Origin: CAZVVT01 sp964630595
GTDB taxonomy: Bacteria; Chlamydiota; Chlamydiia; Chlamydiales; VFKH01
Assembly: GCA_964630595.1 (NCBI GenBank)
Contig: CAZVVT010000003.1
Location: forward strand, 78,640 to 142,639
Length of the DNA stretch: 64,000 nucleotides
Direction: 5' to 3'
The notes below the pieces were generated by a model that ran no database searches, was not told the origin of the DNA, and worked only from the letters and a program-made list of their open reading frames with translations. This document shows, piece by piece, positions 57,097-64,000 of the stretch (position 1 is the first letter of the stretch; each line of letters starts with the position of its first letter). Made by a program: the position numbers and the translations under genes.

Positions 57097-58080
57097 TTAT
57101 GACTTGATTTCGATCTTCGCTGTTGGAACGGCTGCATGCAATTGGTATTGCGCTAGAAGTTCTCGGATTTCAATGAGAACCTCTTCTTTGGCTTGCAGCC
57201 CCTCGTCTTTGTCGCGTGTTTTAGCAAAGAGTTGGACGTCAACGACGTAGGCTCCTTCATGCACACCGCGCGCGTAGAGACGAATGGGCTCGTAGGCATC
57301 GATGAGAGCGTGGCTCTTGAAGTGCTCGCGCATGTCGCTCAAGAAGCGGCGCGTGTCGGCATTGGTTCCCTCAACATTCAGAGTGAATTCGATGGCGTAG
57401 TGGCTCATGCGTGATTCGTTGCAAATGCTCAGCGTGGAGAAGAGGCAGTTGGGCACGTAGAGCGCCTGCTTGCTCGAAGTGCGCAGGGTGGTGAAGTACC
57501 AGCCGATTTCTTCCACGCGGCCCTCGATCGTTCCCGAACGTACGAGATCGCCGACGGCAAAGGGGTGTGTGATGTAGAGCATCAGTCCGGAAAAGAGGTT
57601 GGACAAGACATCTTTACCCGCAAAACCGAGCAGGATGCCGCTCAATCCCCCGATGGCGAGCAGTCCGGAGAGGCTCACGCCGAGAATATCGAGTCCGACA
57701 AGCGCAGCAGAAATCACCACGGTGAGGGTGATGACTTTGGCCGTCTTATCCAAACGGATGCGGTCCCTGTGGTGGTCTTTGATGAGAAAGCGCACCGTTT
57801 TGCGCGTCCAGCGCAGGAGAAACCAGGCGAAGGAGCAGACAATGAGCAGGCGCATGGCGACAATAGCAAAGTCCCACTCATGGAGGAGTTCAAAGTGGCG
57901 CAAGAGGTAGCGACCGATGATCAGGGACGCGATCGACCAAAGAGCGACGGAGAGGGGCAACGCAGCGGCGGCGACAAACCCGCGCCGCCAAGCCGAGCGT
58001 GGAGTGACGCGAGACAGAATCCAAGAGAGAGCGACTTGGAGGATGGTAAAAAGCGAGAGAGTGAGAATAATGACTAGCAC
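57097..58080 (-). CDS. MscS-family mechanosensitive channel
   Basis: Releases solutes on osmotic down-shock. The 327 residues have three or four N-terminal spans; the pore helix and first beta domain read SGLLAIGGLSGILLGFAGKD and LFSGLMLYITHPFAVGD, which is the MscS signature. The C-terminal domain is normal. It lies 17 bases upstream of dedA on the same strand. Confidence 0.92.
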   Translation of the reverse strand: MLVIILTLSLFTILQVALSWILSRVTPRSAWRRGFVAAAALPLSVALWSIASLIIGRYLLRHFELLHEWDFAIVAMRLLIVCSFAWFLLRWTRKTVRFLIKDHHRDRIRLDKTAKVITLTVVISAALVGLDILGVSLSGLLAIGGLSGILLGFAGKDVLSNLFSGLMLYITHPFAVGDLVRSGTIEGRVEEIGWYFTTLRTSSKQALYVPNCLFSTLSICNESRMSHYAIEFTLNVEGTNADTRRFLSDMREHFKSHALIDAYEPIRLYARGVHEGAYVVDVQLFAKTRDKDEGLQAKEEVLIEIRELLAQYQLHAAVPTAKIEIKS

Positions 58081-58111
58081 GTTACGCAGTTTAAGATAGA
58101 ATATCTGTCAC

Positions 58112-59011
58112 ATGGAAGCCTTTTTCTGGCGCTTATGGCGCTCAGACAACTCTTTTCTTCGCTGGCTGCTCAGGCCCCTTTCCTGGCCTTGGGCCTTAGG
58201 CGCGGCGATCCGCAACTTCCTTTACGACCGTGGTCTGCTGCCCGTCTACCGCTCACCCGCTTTTGTCATCAGCATCGGCAACATTACCGTGGGGGGAACG
58301 GGCAAAACCCCCCTTTTGCTCGCCCTCTGCCAGGAGCTGGACAAACAAAATAAAGACTATACGATCCTGACGCGGGGCTACCGCAGCGGGGATGAAGTGC
58401 AGCTGCTGCGCCGCCGCCTCAACCACCCCAAGATCATCGTTGATCGCAACCGGGTGCGGGGGGCTAAAAAAGCGATCTCCTCCATCCTCATCCTCGATGA
58501 TGGGCTGCAAAGACGGGATATTGCCCGGGACTGCGAAATCATCTGCTTGGATGAGCGCGACCCACTCGGATGTAACTCCTTTATACCCAGCGGTTTCCTT
58601 CGAGACAGCCCCCGTTCTTTGAGCCGAGCCGATTTTCTGGTTGGCCCGCAAAGCGCAGCAGTGCGAAAATATAGTTCAGCTCCCCTGATCACCCTTCGCA
58701 AAAGGGTGTTTCTGGAGGGGAATCGAATGCCCTTTGGCCTCTTCGCCGCCGTTGCTGACCCCTCCCGTATTGAGAGGGCAGCGGCCGAAATTGGCCTTGA
58801 GGTGGTCGATTCCCATTGGCTGAGTGACCATGCACCGCTGACGCCTCAGCTGCTCGAAGCCATTTTCGAGCGGGCAAAGGCGAAAGGGGCGAAGGGTCTT
58901 CTCTGCACGGAGAAAGATGGGGTGAAGATCGACTGGAAACCGTCGATGCCCATCTGTTTTCTGAAGCTAGAAGTAACGGGTATAGACCCGATTTTGAAAA
59001 AGGTACCATGA
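58112..59011 (+). CDS. lpxK: Tetraacyldisaccharide 4'-kinase (lipid A)
   Basis: Phosphorylates the lipid A disaccharide 4' position. 299 residues, about 20-30 fewer than usual. N-terminal membrane-associated helix, then the P-loop SIGNITVGGTGKTPLLLAL (about 54-72), ILTRGYRSGDEVQLL, ILDDGLQRRDIARD and the late LLCTEKDGVKI. The loop between TRGY and GDE is shortened, accounting for most of the length loss. ATGA overlap with the E2 gene. Confidence 0.9.
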   Translation: MEAFFWRLWRSDNSFLRWLLRPLSWPWALGAAIRNFLYDRGLLPVYRSPAFVISIGNITVGGTGKTPLLLALCQELDKQNKDYTILTRGYRSGDEVQLLRRRLNHPKIIVDRNRVRGAKKAISSILILDDGLQRRDIARDCEIICLDERDPLGCNSFIPSGFLRDSPRSLSRADFLVGPQSAAVRKYSSAPLITLRKRVFLEGNRMPFGLFAAVADPSRIERAAAEIGLEVVDSHWLSDHAPLTPQLLEAIFERAKAKGAKGLLCTEKDGVKIDWKPSMPICFLKLEVTGIDPILKKVP

Positions 59012-60117
59012 GCGAATTGTTCACCATCCGTCTTCCCAAACTGGGAGAAAGCATTCATAGCGCTACGATTGTGCAATGGCTGAAACAAGCCGGTGATGCG
59101 ATTGCGTTGGATGAAGCGATTTTGGAAGTTTCCACGGACAAGGTCAACAGTGAGATTCCCTCGCCCGTAGCGGGTGTGATTGCCGAGATTTTGGTAGAGA
59201 CGGGCGTTGAAGTGGAAGTGGGCGCGGCTTTGGCGACAATCAAAGTGGGCGCTACAGCAAAAGTGGATGAGCCTTCGACAGAGTTTGTTTCGCCTGCGGT
59301 GATGAATCTGTTGCGCAAAGAAAATATTCCTTTGAGCGTGCTGGAAACGATTCAAGGAACCGGCGAGGGCGGACGCGTCACTAAGCGAGATATCGAAGAC
59401 TACTTGAAAAAGGCGCCGCCTCTTTCTTCCGATGCGACTCATTCGCGCGTGCAGCTCTCGCCGCTGCGCAAGCAGATTGCCGAGAACATGATGCGCGCTT
59501 ACAGCGAGATTCCCCATGCCGCCTTGATGACAGACGTGGATGTAACGGGGCTGCTTGCGCATATTGCTTCGCACAAAGAGAGTTTTGCGAAAGCGCATGG
59601 AGCGAAGCTGACGATGACGCCCTTTATTGTGAAGGCGTTGGCGGCGGCAGTGGTCGACTTTCCTCTGCTCAACGCCTCGATCGAGGGCGACCATATGCTT
59701 GTGAAGCATACGGTGAATGTGGGCATTGCAGTCGGCGTTGAAGGCGGCGTGATGGTGCCGGTCTGTCCTCATGTGGAGAGAAAGAGTTTAGAAGAGATTG
59801 CCGTGGATCTCTCCGCGCTTGCGGAAAAGGCGCGTACGGGGACGATTGGGGCAGCTGATGTGAAGGGCGGCACGATTACTTTGACGAACTTTGGCATGAC
59901 GGGCATTCGCTCAGGGTTGCCGATCATCCGCTATCCGGAGTGTGCGATTTTGGGTGTGGGCGCGATCGTAGACCGTGTGGTTGCCTACAAGGGCGAGATT
60001 GTCATTCGCAAGATTGCCGAGTTTACGTTGAGCTTTGACCACCGCCTCCTCGATGGTTTATATGGCTGTGGATTCTTGGCAAAAGTACGCGATGTACTGC
60101 AGGAGTGGAATGCTTAA
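59008..60117 (+). CDS. 2-oxoacid dehydrogenase E2 acyltransferase
   Basis: Dihydrolipoamide acyltransferase core of a pyruvate, branched-chain or 2-oxoglutarate dehydrogenase complex. One N-terminal lipoyl domain (1-80; lipoyl-Lys K45 in VSTDKVNSEIPSP), a peripheral-subunit-binding domain (about 93-130, SPAVMNLLRKENIPLS and GEGGRVTKRDIEDYL), and the catalytic domain (about 145-369) with SFDHRLLDG. The acyl specificity is not readable. E1 and E3 are not in the window. Chlamydia has the same E2 next to a sugar-phosphate isomerase. Probably lipoylated by the LplA at 35 kb. Confidence 0.93.
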   Translation: MSELFTIRLPKLGESIHSATIVQWLKQAGDAIALDEAILEVSTDKVNSEIPSPVAGVIAEILVETGVEVEVGAALATIKVGATAKVDEPSTEFVSPAVMNLLRKENIPLSVLETIQGTGEGGRVTKRDIEDYLKKAPPLSSDATHSRVQLSPLRKQIAENMMRAYSEIPHAALMTDVDVTGLLAHIASHKESFAKAHGAKLTMTPFIVKALAAAVVDFPLLNASIEGDHMLVKHTVNVGIAVGVEGGVMVPVCPHVERKSLEEIAVDLSALAEKARTGTIGAADVKGGTITLTNFGMTGIRSGLPIIRYPECAILGVGAIVDRVVAYKGEIVIRKIAEFTLSFDHRLLDGLYGCGFLAKVRDVLQEWNA

Positions 60118-61054
60118 GGGGCTCATTCAAGAACAACAGCGTTCGTTAGATTGGTTCTTCAATGGGCTGGATTTGCCCCGTGTGCAGGCGCTGGTTGACC
60201 ATTTGGCGCAGCACAAAGGAACAGCATTTCTCTCGGGTGTGGGCAAGAGCGGTCTGATTGCGCAAAAGATCGCCGCGACCTTCACGTCGCTGGGAACTCA
60301 TTCGCTCTTCCTTTCGCCGCTCGATGCGTTTCATGGCGATATTGGTTTACTCAAGGCAGGGGATAGTCTGCTGCTCTTTAGCAAGAGTGGAGAGACAGAG
60401 GAGCTGCTGCGTTTGGCGGAAGCGGGCCGAAATCGTGGAGTGAAGACGATTGCGATCGTTTCACAGGAAAAGAGTCGTCTGGCAAAAAATTGCGACGAAA
60501 TGATTTTCTTGCCGCTCGACAAAGAGCTGTGTCCCTTTGGGCTCGCGCCGACCACATCGACGGCGCTGCAACTGCTTTTGGGCGATTTGATTGCCATTGC
60601 TTTGATGCACAAGAAAGAGCTTTCGCTACAAGACTATGCCGCAAACCATCCGGCGGGCCAAATTGGCAAGCGCGCGCGTCTTTTCGTACGCGACTTGATG
60701 GTCACCGATATGCCGCTGGCGCGTGCGCACCAGACGTTGGTGGAGCTGCTGCCGGAGTTGTCGAGTAAGCGCTCGGGTTGCTTGCTGCTCGTGGATGAGC
60801 AGATGAAGCTTTTGGGGATTTTTACCGACGGTGATTTGCGCCGCACGATTGAGCGCTTTGGTCCTGAAGGCTTAAGTAAAGCGATTGGAACTTTAGTGAC
60901 GAATCAACCCAAGACGATTGGTCCTGAGAAGTTGGCGTTTGAAGCGCTCAAAGCAATGGAAGAGGGCCATTCTGTCACGGTCCTTCCCGTTGTTGAAGGG
61001 GCTAAACTGGTTGGACTTGTCCGCATGCACGATATCTTAAAGGAAAATCTGTGA
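60110..61054 (+). CDS. kdsD: Arabinose-5-phosphate isomerase (KdsD/GutQ)
   Basis: Makes arabinose-5-phosphate, a KDO precursor for lipopolysaccharide. SIS domain (about 25-160: FLSGVGKSGLIAQKIAATF, LFSKSGETEELLRL, PTTSTALQLLLGD), then two CBS domains (about 200-314). ATG 60110 (MLKGLIQEQQ) overlaps the E2 stop and gives 314 residues, the usual length; the frame is open further upstream but unrelated there. Confidence 0.91.
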   Translation: MLKGLIQEQQRSLDWFFNGLDLPRVQALVDHLAQHKGTAFLSGVGKSGLIAQKIAATFTSLGTHSLFLSPLDAFHGDIGLLKAGDSLLLFSKSGETEELLRLAEAGRNRGVKTIAIVSQEKSRLAKNCDEMIFLPLDKELCPFGLAPTTSTALQLLLGDLIAIALMHKKELSLQDYAANHPAGQIGKRARLFVRDLMVTDMPLARAHQTLVELLPELSSKRSGCLLLVDEQMKLLGIFTDGDLRRTIERFGPEGLSKAIGTLVTNQPKTIGPEKLAFEALKAMEEGHSVTVLPVVEGAKLVGLVRMHDILKENL

Positions 61055-62289
61055 TCTTATTATCCATTGTGTTCCTTGCCGGCTATGTAGCGATTGCTTT
61101 TGAGCATGGAGCGCGGGTCAACAAGGCGGCGACGGCCATTTTGATGGCGATTTTTTGCTGGGGCTTGGTCTTTGTGGGCAGCGAGCGGTCCATGTTGCCG
61201 GCGCTGCATGAGCATTTCGAGGCGGCGGCGGAGATCGTGATCTTCCTGCTCGGTGCGATGGCTATTGTTGAGCTGATCGACAGCCACCGCGGCTTTGCCG
61301 TTGTTACCAAAGCCATTCGCACGCGCAGTAGGCGTAAGATTCTCATTGCCATTGGGGTTTTGTCCTTCTTCCTATCGTCTGTTTTGGACAACCTGACGAC
61401 AACGATTGTGATGGTCTCTCTCCTGCGCAAGCTCGTCCCTGAGCGCAAAGACCAGATGCTCTTTGGCGGTATCGTCGTAATTGCGGCCAACGCGGGAGGG
61501 GCCTGGACGCCCATCGGCGATGTGACGACGACGATGCTCTGGATCAAGGGCCAGGTGTCGACGATAGGAATCATGAAGAGCTTGGTTTTGCCGAGCTTGG
61601 CCTGCTTGCTGGTTCCGCTCGCGGCGCTCTGCTTTTTTGTGAAGGGAAGGTACCAGACGCGTGCGGAGGCTGCGGATCGCACCGAACCCCTTTCCCGGCT
61701 GGTTTTTTGGTCGGGCATTAGCGCCCTGATCTTTGTCCCTGTTTTCAAGATTTTGACCGGAATGCCCCCCTTTATGGGCATTATGTTGGGGCTGGGAGTG
61801 CTCTGGTTGATCACCGATATCGCCCATGCCAAATATGAGGATCGCACCCACTTGCGCGTGCCGGCCGTTCTCTCCAAAATTGACATCTCCGGAGCCCTTT
61901 TCTTCCTCGGTATTTTGCTGGCAGTGGCCTCTTTGGATGTGACCGGCATTCTGCATAACATTGCCACCTACCTTTCGGTCCACCTGCCCAGCCAGGCCTT
62001 TTTGGCCTACTTCATTGGGTTGGTTTCAGCCCTGATCGATAACGTTCCCTTAGTGGCTGCCACGATGGGGATGTACCCTCTAGCACAGTTCCCCCAAGAT
62101 GCCCCCCTTTGGGAGATGATTGCCTATACCGCCGGTACCGGAGGCAGCATCTTAGTCATCGGTTCGGCCGCCGGGGTGGCCTTTATGGGGCTGGAAAAGG
62201 TGAGCTTCGGCTGGTACTTCAAGCACATAAGTCTCCTTGCCTTAATTGGTTATACCGCCGGTTTCGGGGTATATCTATTGTTAAATTAA
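61051..62289 (+). CDS. nhaD: NhaD-type Na+/H+ antiporter
   Basis: An integral membrane antiporter of the ion transporter superfamily with about eleven spans in 412 residues. NhaD features: FLLGAMAIVELIDSHRGF, FLSSVLDNLTTTIVMVSLLR, GGAWTPIGDVTTTMLWIKG and DNVPLVAATMGMY. GTG start overlapping kdsD as GTGA. Last of the lpxK-E2-kdsD-nhaD operon. Confidence 0.92.
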   Translation: MILLSIVFLAGYVAIAFEHGARVNKAATAILMAIFCWGLVFVGSERSMLPALHEHFEAAAEIVIFLLGAMAIVELIDSHRGFAVVTKAIRTRSRRKILIAIGVLSFFLSSVLDNLTTTIVMVSLLRKLVPERKDQMLFGGIVVIAANAGGAWTPIGDVTTTMLWIKGQVSTIGIMKSLVLPSLACLLVPLAALCFFVKGRYQTRAEAADRTEPLSRLVFWSGISALIFVPVFKILTGMPPFMGIMLGLGVLWLITDIAHAKYEDRTHLRVPAVLSKIDISGALFFLGILLAVASLDVTGILHNIATYLSVHLPSQAFLAYFIGLVSALIDNVPLVAATMGMYPLAQFPQDAPLWEMIAYTAGTGGSILVIGSAAGVAFMGLEKVSFGWYFKHISLLALIGYTAGFGVYLLLN

Positions 62290-62339
62290 CTATTGTTAAT
62301 TAGGCGAATTAGTTACTATCCGATAATAAGGATGGAATT

Positions 62340-62660
62340 ATGATTAAGGAAGTCTTTGACGAATACTGCGCCCTTTCTGCTCAACTATCTTCAAAACAAT
62401 CGGATGAAAAAGCCTTTATTGTTTTGCGTGGTGAGCATCTGGCGGTAGAGACGCATGGACCTCTTTGGAGTCTCTTCCACGAAATTCTTCCCTTTGCTTT
62501 TGGCACTACTCGCCTCGACAAAATTGCCGAATTCGTCCGCGATACCGAAGGTTTGAACCCTCGCGAAGCTCAAGAAATCCTCCTCCCGCTGGCCAAAGAC
62601 GAAGCGGATAGGGCGCGTATCTCCACCCTCTTTTTCCCCCACGCCACTATTCCCAGTTAA
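62340..62660 (+). CDS. Small hypothetical protein
   Basis: A 106-residue soluble, mostly helical protein, with AAGGATGG placed before its ATG. It contains RGEHLAVETHGPLWSLFHEI and ends FFPHATIPS. No family recognised. It stands alone between nhaD and the small membrane protein, in the same direction. Confidence 0.6.
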   Translation: MIKEVFDEYCALSAQLSSKQSDEKAFIVLRGEHLAVETHGPLWSLFHEILPFAFGTTRLDKIAEFVRDTEGLNPREAQEILLPLAKDEADRARISTLFFPHATIPS

Positions 62661-62688
62661 TCCCGGGCTCTGTTAAAAGAAACACTTT

Positions 62689-62847
62689 ATGGTCTTTTCC
62701 GCTCTCTACGCACTTCTGCTTGGCTTCTTTGGCTTGAGCTTTCTGAAGGCGGATTGGCCGGCTATTGTCTTCTATGTGCTGGCTATGGCCCTCCTGGCGG
62801 CCACCTTTGGCTATATTATGGACGAACCCCTCCACGTGAGTCTGTAG
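62689..62847 (+). CDS. 52-residue two-span membrane protein upstream of dsbB
   Basis: ATG 62689 opens 52 codons ending at TAG 62845-62847. Two hydrophobic spans (MVFSALYALLLGFFGLSFL, then IVFYVLAMALLAATFGY) are joined by the short loop KADWPA. The dsbB ATG follows the stop at once, so the two are probably translated together. The gene is too short for default gene finders. It might assist or modify DsbB, or be an unrelated small membrane protein. Confidence 0.5.
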   Translation: MVFSALYALLLGFFGLSFLKADWPAIVFYVLAMALLAATFGYIMDEPLHVSL

Positions 62848-63363
62848 ATGCTCTTTCCCTTCTATATTCTGGTGGTTGTTCTGGTGCACGTAGGTGCCTT
62901 TGGGATCCAGTTCTTGCAAGGGGATTTGCCCTGTATGCTCTGCTTTTTGCAGAGGGCGGCGATGGTCATGATTGCTGTTTGCTGGACTTTGGCGGTGGTG
63001 AAGGGCTCAAAGCCGCGCTACCACGCCATGGTGATTCTGGCCGCTCTTTTGGGGGCTATAGTCTCTTTGCGGCAGATTCTTCTTCATATCGCCCCAGGGG
63101 ATCCCGGTTATGGCGCACCCGTCTTCGGCTACCACCTCTACACCTGGGCTTTGCTGATCTTTACGGTGTCGATTTTGCTCTCGGCGCTGCACCTCGCAGT
63201 GCGTCCAGAGAGCTCTGCAAGGCCTCTTACGCGCTTTGCAAAATGTGTCTTAATGCTGCTCGCTATATGCATCGTTTTAGACGGGCTGGATGCCTGGGTT
63301 ATCGCAGGCAATCACTGGCTGATGCCTGACGTTCCAACGGAATATCTTCTCCTGAAAAAATAA
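62848..63363 (+). CDS. dsbB: DsbB-family disulfide bond formation protein lacking the second cysteine pair
   Basis: A four-span quinone-linked oxidase that reoxidises a DsbA-type protein. 171 residues. The first redox pair is present at C29/C32 (GDLPCMLCFLQR). The second periplasmic loop (about 80-98, HIAPGDPGYGAPVFGYHLY) has no cysteine, whereas E. coli DsbB has C104/C130 there. Other cysteines (45, 133, 141) are in membrane spans. A single pair would need a different electron route, so a reductase-type or modified mechanism is possible. No dsbA is in the window. Confidence 0.88.
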   Translation: MLFPFYILVVVLVHVGAFGIQFLQGDLPCMLCFLQRAAMVMIAVCWTLAVVKGSKPRYHAMVILAALLGAIVSLRQILLHIAPGDPGYGAPVFGYHLYTWALLIFTVSILLSALHLAVRPESSARPLTRFAKCVLMLLAICIVLDGLDAWVIAGNHWLMPDVPTEYLLLKK

Positions 63364-63367
63364 CCGC

Positions 63368-63397
63368 TTGCGCGAAATCTTTCGCATTCTGTATTCT
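63368..63397 (+). promoter_or_regulatory. Candidate rRNA operon promoter
   Basis: TTGCGC (63368-63373), 18-bp spacer, TATTCT (63392-63397), about 260 bases before mature 16S rRNA. The -35 box starts 5 bases after the dsbB stop. It is the best promoter-like pair in the leader. Confidence 0.4.
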
Positions 63398-63655
63398 CTC
63401 TCATTCCCAAAGCTGCAAAGCTGAAAGGAATAGCAGGTGCAAGAGAGCACCGCAGCCGATATCTGACAGTTAGAATAAGACAACGTCTAAAAAGCTCTTC
63501 TTAGTCCTTCGGGACGAGAAGAGGAAATACGTGCGAGGGGTCAAGGATCTAGGTGCAAAAACTAGAATCCGACCCCGTCAAAAAATAAGTGCTGAGCCTA
63601 AGGGCTCAGACAGTAATTTGACTCTCATTTAGGTGAGAGTCTACAGATCATATTT
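63398..63655 (+). other. 16S rRNA leader with processing and antitermination hairpins
   Basis: No gene lies here. Clear stems are: AGTCC-TTCG-GGAC(T)-type hairpin flanked by TCTTCT/AGAAGA (about 63497-63523), CTGAGCC-TAAG-GGCTCAG (63594-63611), and GACTCTCA-TTTAGG-TGAGAGTC (63620-63641). The last two just precede the mature 5' end and fit RNase III processing or boxA/boxB-type elements. Coordinates of the first stem are approximate. Confidence 0.55.
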
Positions 63656-64000
63656 TTGCCTGAGAATTTGATCTTGGTTCAGATTGAATGCTGACGGCGT
63701 GGATGAGGCATGCGAGTCGAACGGAAAATGGAGCAATCCATTTTCAGTGGCGTAAGGGTTAGGAATATATGGATTACCCACCTTTGACACTGGGATAACG
63801 ATTGGAAACGATCGCTAATACCGGATGAGGTGAGTAGAGGTAAACTTTATTCATCAAAGTAGGGGACTGTGAAAACAGCCTCGCGGTCGATGAGGGGTCC
63901 ATACGATATCAGCTAGTTGGTGAGGTAAGAGCTCACCAAGGCTATGACGTCTAGGCGGATTGAGAGATTGACCGCCAACACTGGGACTGAGACACTGCCC
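63656..64000 (+). rRNA. 16S ribosomal RNA, 5' part (truncated by the window)
   Basis: From about 63656 the sequence follows bacterial 16S: AGAATTTGATCTTGGTTCAG at 63663 aligns with E. coli positions 8-27. The chlamydial block GATGAGGCATGCGAGTCGAA follows, then ACTGGGACTGAGACACTGCC at the edge. ATTTGATCTTGGTTCAG and the GATGAGGCATG block are characteristic of the Chlamydiota. About 345 of some 1,550 bases are in view. The exact 5' end is estimated. Confidence 0.96.

Overview
The window is chromosomal DNA from a member of the Chlamydiota outside the family Chlamydiaceae (a 'Chlamydia-like' or environmental chlamydia). The clearest evidence is the start of a 16S rRNA gene at the right edge, which has the chlamydial 5' signature (AATTTGATCTTGGTTCAGA, then a GATGAGGCATG block). 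Supporting evidence is an ATP/ADP translocase of the energy-parasite type and gene blocks in the order known from Chlamydia: glgC-phosphoesterase-rsmD, exbB-exbD-tolB-pal-LysM beside dsbD-tatD, lplA-mnmG-dnaB, murA beside argS, a DUF2709-like gene-tsaE-dnaQ, pgk near the phosphate permease/DUF47/parB group, and an E2 gene beside a GutQ/KdsD-type isomerase. Genes that known Chlamydiaceae lack, or carry in altered form, include glutamate racemase (murI), soluble transhydrogenase (sthA), a GGDEF protein, and a MurA that keeps the catalytic cysteine.

Layout. 1-1.9 kb: end of rpsB, tsf and frr (no pyrH between them), then tRNA-Glu and tRNA-Lys. 2-8.3 kb: an MGDG-synthase-like glycosyltransferase, sthA and, divergent from it, glgP; a 164-bp imperfect palindrome lies between the last two. 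8.3-12.2 kb: a candidate permuted papain-fold hydrolase and the parB-DUF47-phosphate permease operon. 12.2-12.6 kb: a structured intergenic region with a 49-codon gene and a terminator. 12.7-17.3 kb: glgC, metallophosphoesterase, gmhA; facing them rsmD, a TPR protein and a membrane-anchored protein. 17.4-24.1 kb: an orphan OmpR-type regulator and an eight-gene Tol-Pal/envelope operon. 24.1-28.3 kb: dsbD, tatD and a GT39-like glycosyltransferase. 28.4-35.5 kb: an accessory block with two tandem paralogues built of 30-residue helical repeats, the stump of a third copy, and an unknown gene. 35.4-40.3 kb: lplA, GGDEF protein, a 28-residue basic ribosome-associated-type protein, mnmG, dnaB. 40.3-41.4 kb: tRNA-Ser with a duplicated 3' end, then a hypothetical gene. 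41.5-50.3 kb: murA, an EpmB-like radical SAM enzyme, an Inc-like membrane protein, argS, DUF2709-like protein, tsaE, engB, dnaQ, a hypothetical gene, pgk. 50.3-55.9 kb: tlc behind a promoter-plus-terminator leader, a small membrane protein, an ABC-F ATPase and an ankyrin-like repeat protein. 55.9-63.4 kb: pgsA, dedA, mscS; lpxK, E2, kdsD, nhaD; two small proteins and dsbB. 63.4-64 kb: rRNA promoter, leader and 16S rRNA.

How the genes work together. Much of the window serves the cell envelope: MurI, MurA and Tol-Pal/LysM for peptidoglycan and outer-membrane tethering; GmhA, KdsD and LpxK for lipopolysaccharide; PgsA for phospholipid; DsbB and DsbD for periplasmic disulfides. A second theme is glycogen (GlgC, GlgP), NAD(P)H balance (SthA), lower glycolysis (Pgk) and host ATP import (Tlc). 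Accessory genes cluster at 28.4-35.5 kb, at 48.3-49.0 kb and at 54.1-55.9 kb and are the best places to look for lineage-specific host-interaction proteins.

The most unusual signals are: (1) tsf carries an internal insertion whose direct repeats are conserved in a different reading frame, which is open for 270 codons and reads as an Arg/Gly-rich protein; (2) the paralogous repeat-protein locus with a dead third copy; (3) the nested palindrome between sthA and glgP; (4) the tRNA-Ser 3'-end duplication; (5) the tlc leader. Everything here is read by eye; no search or folding program was run.
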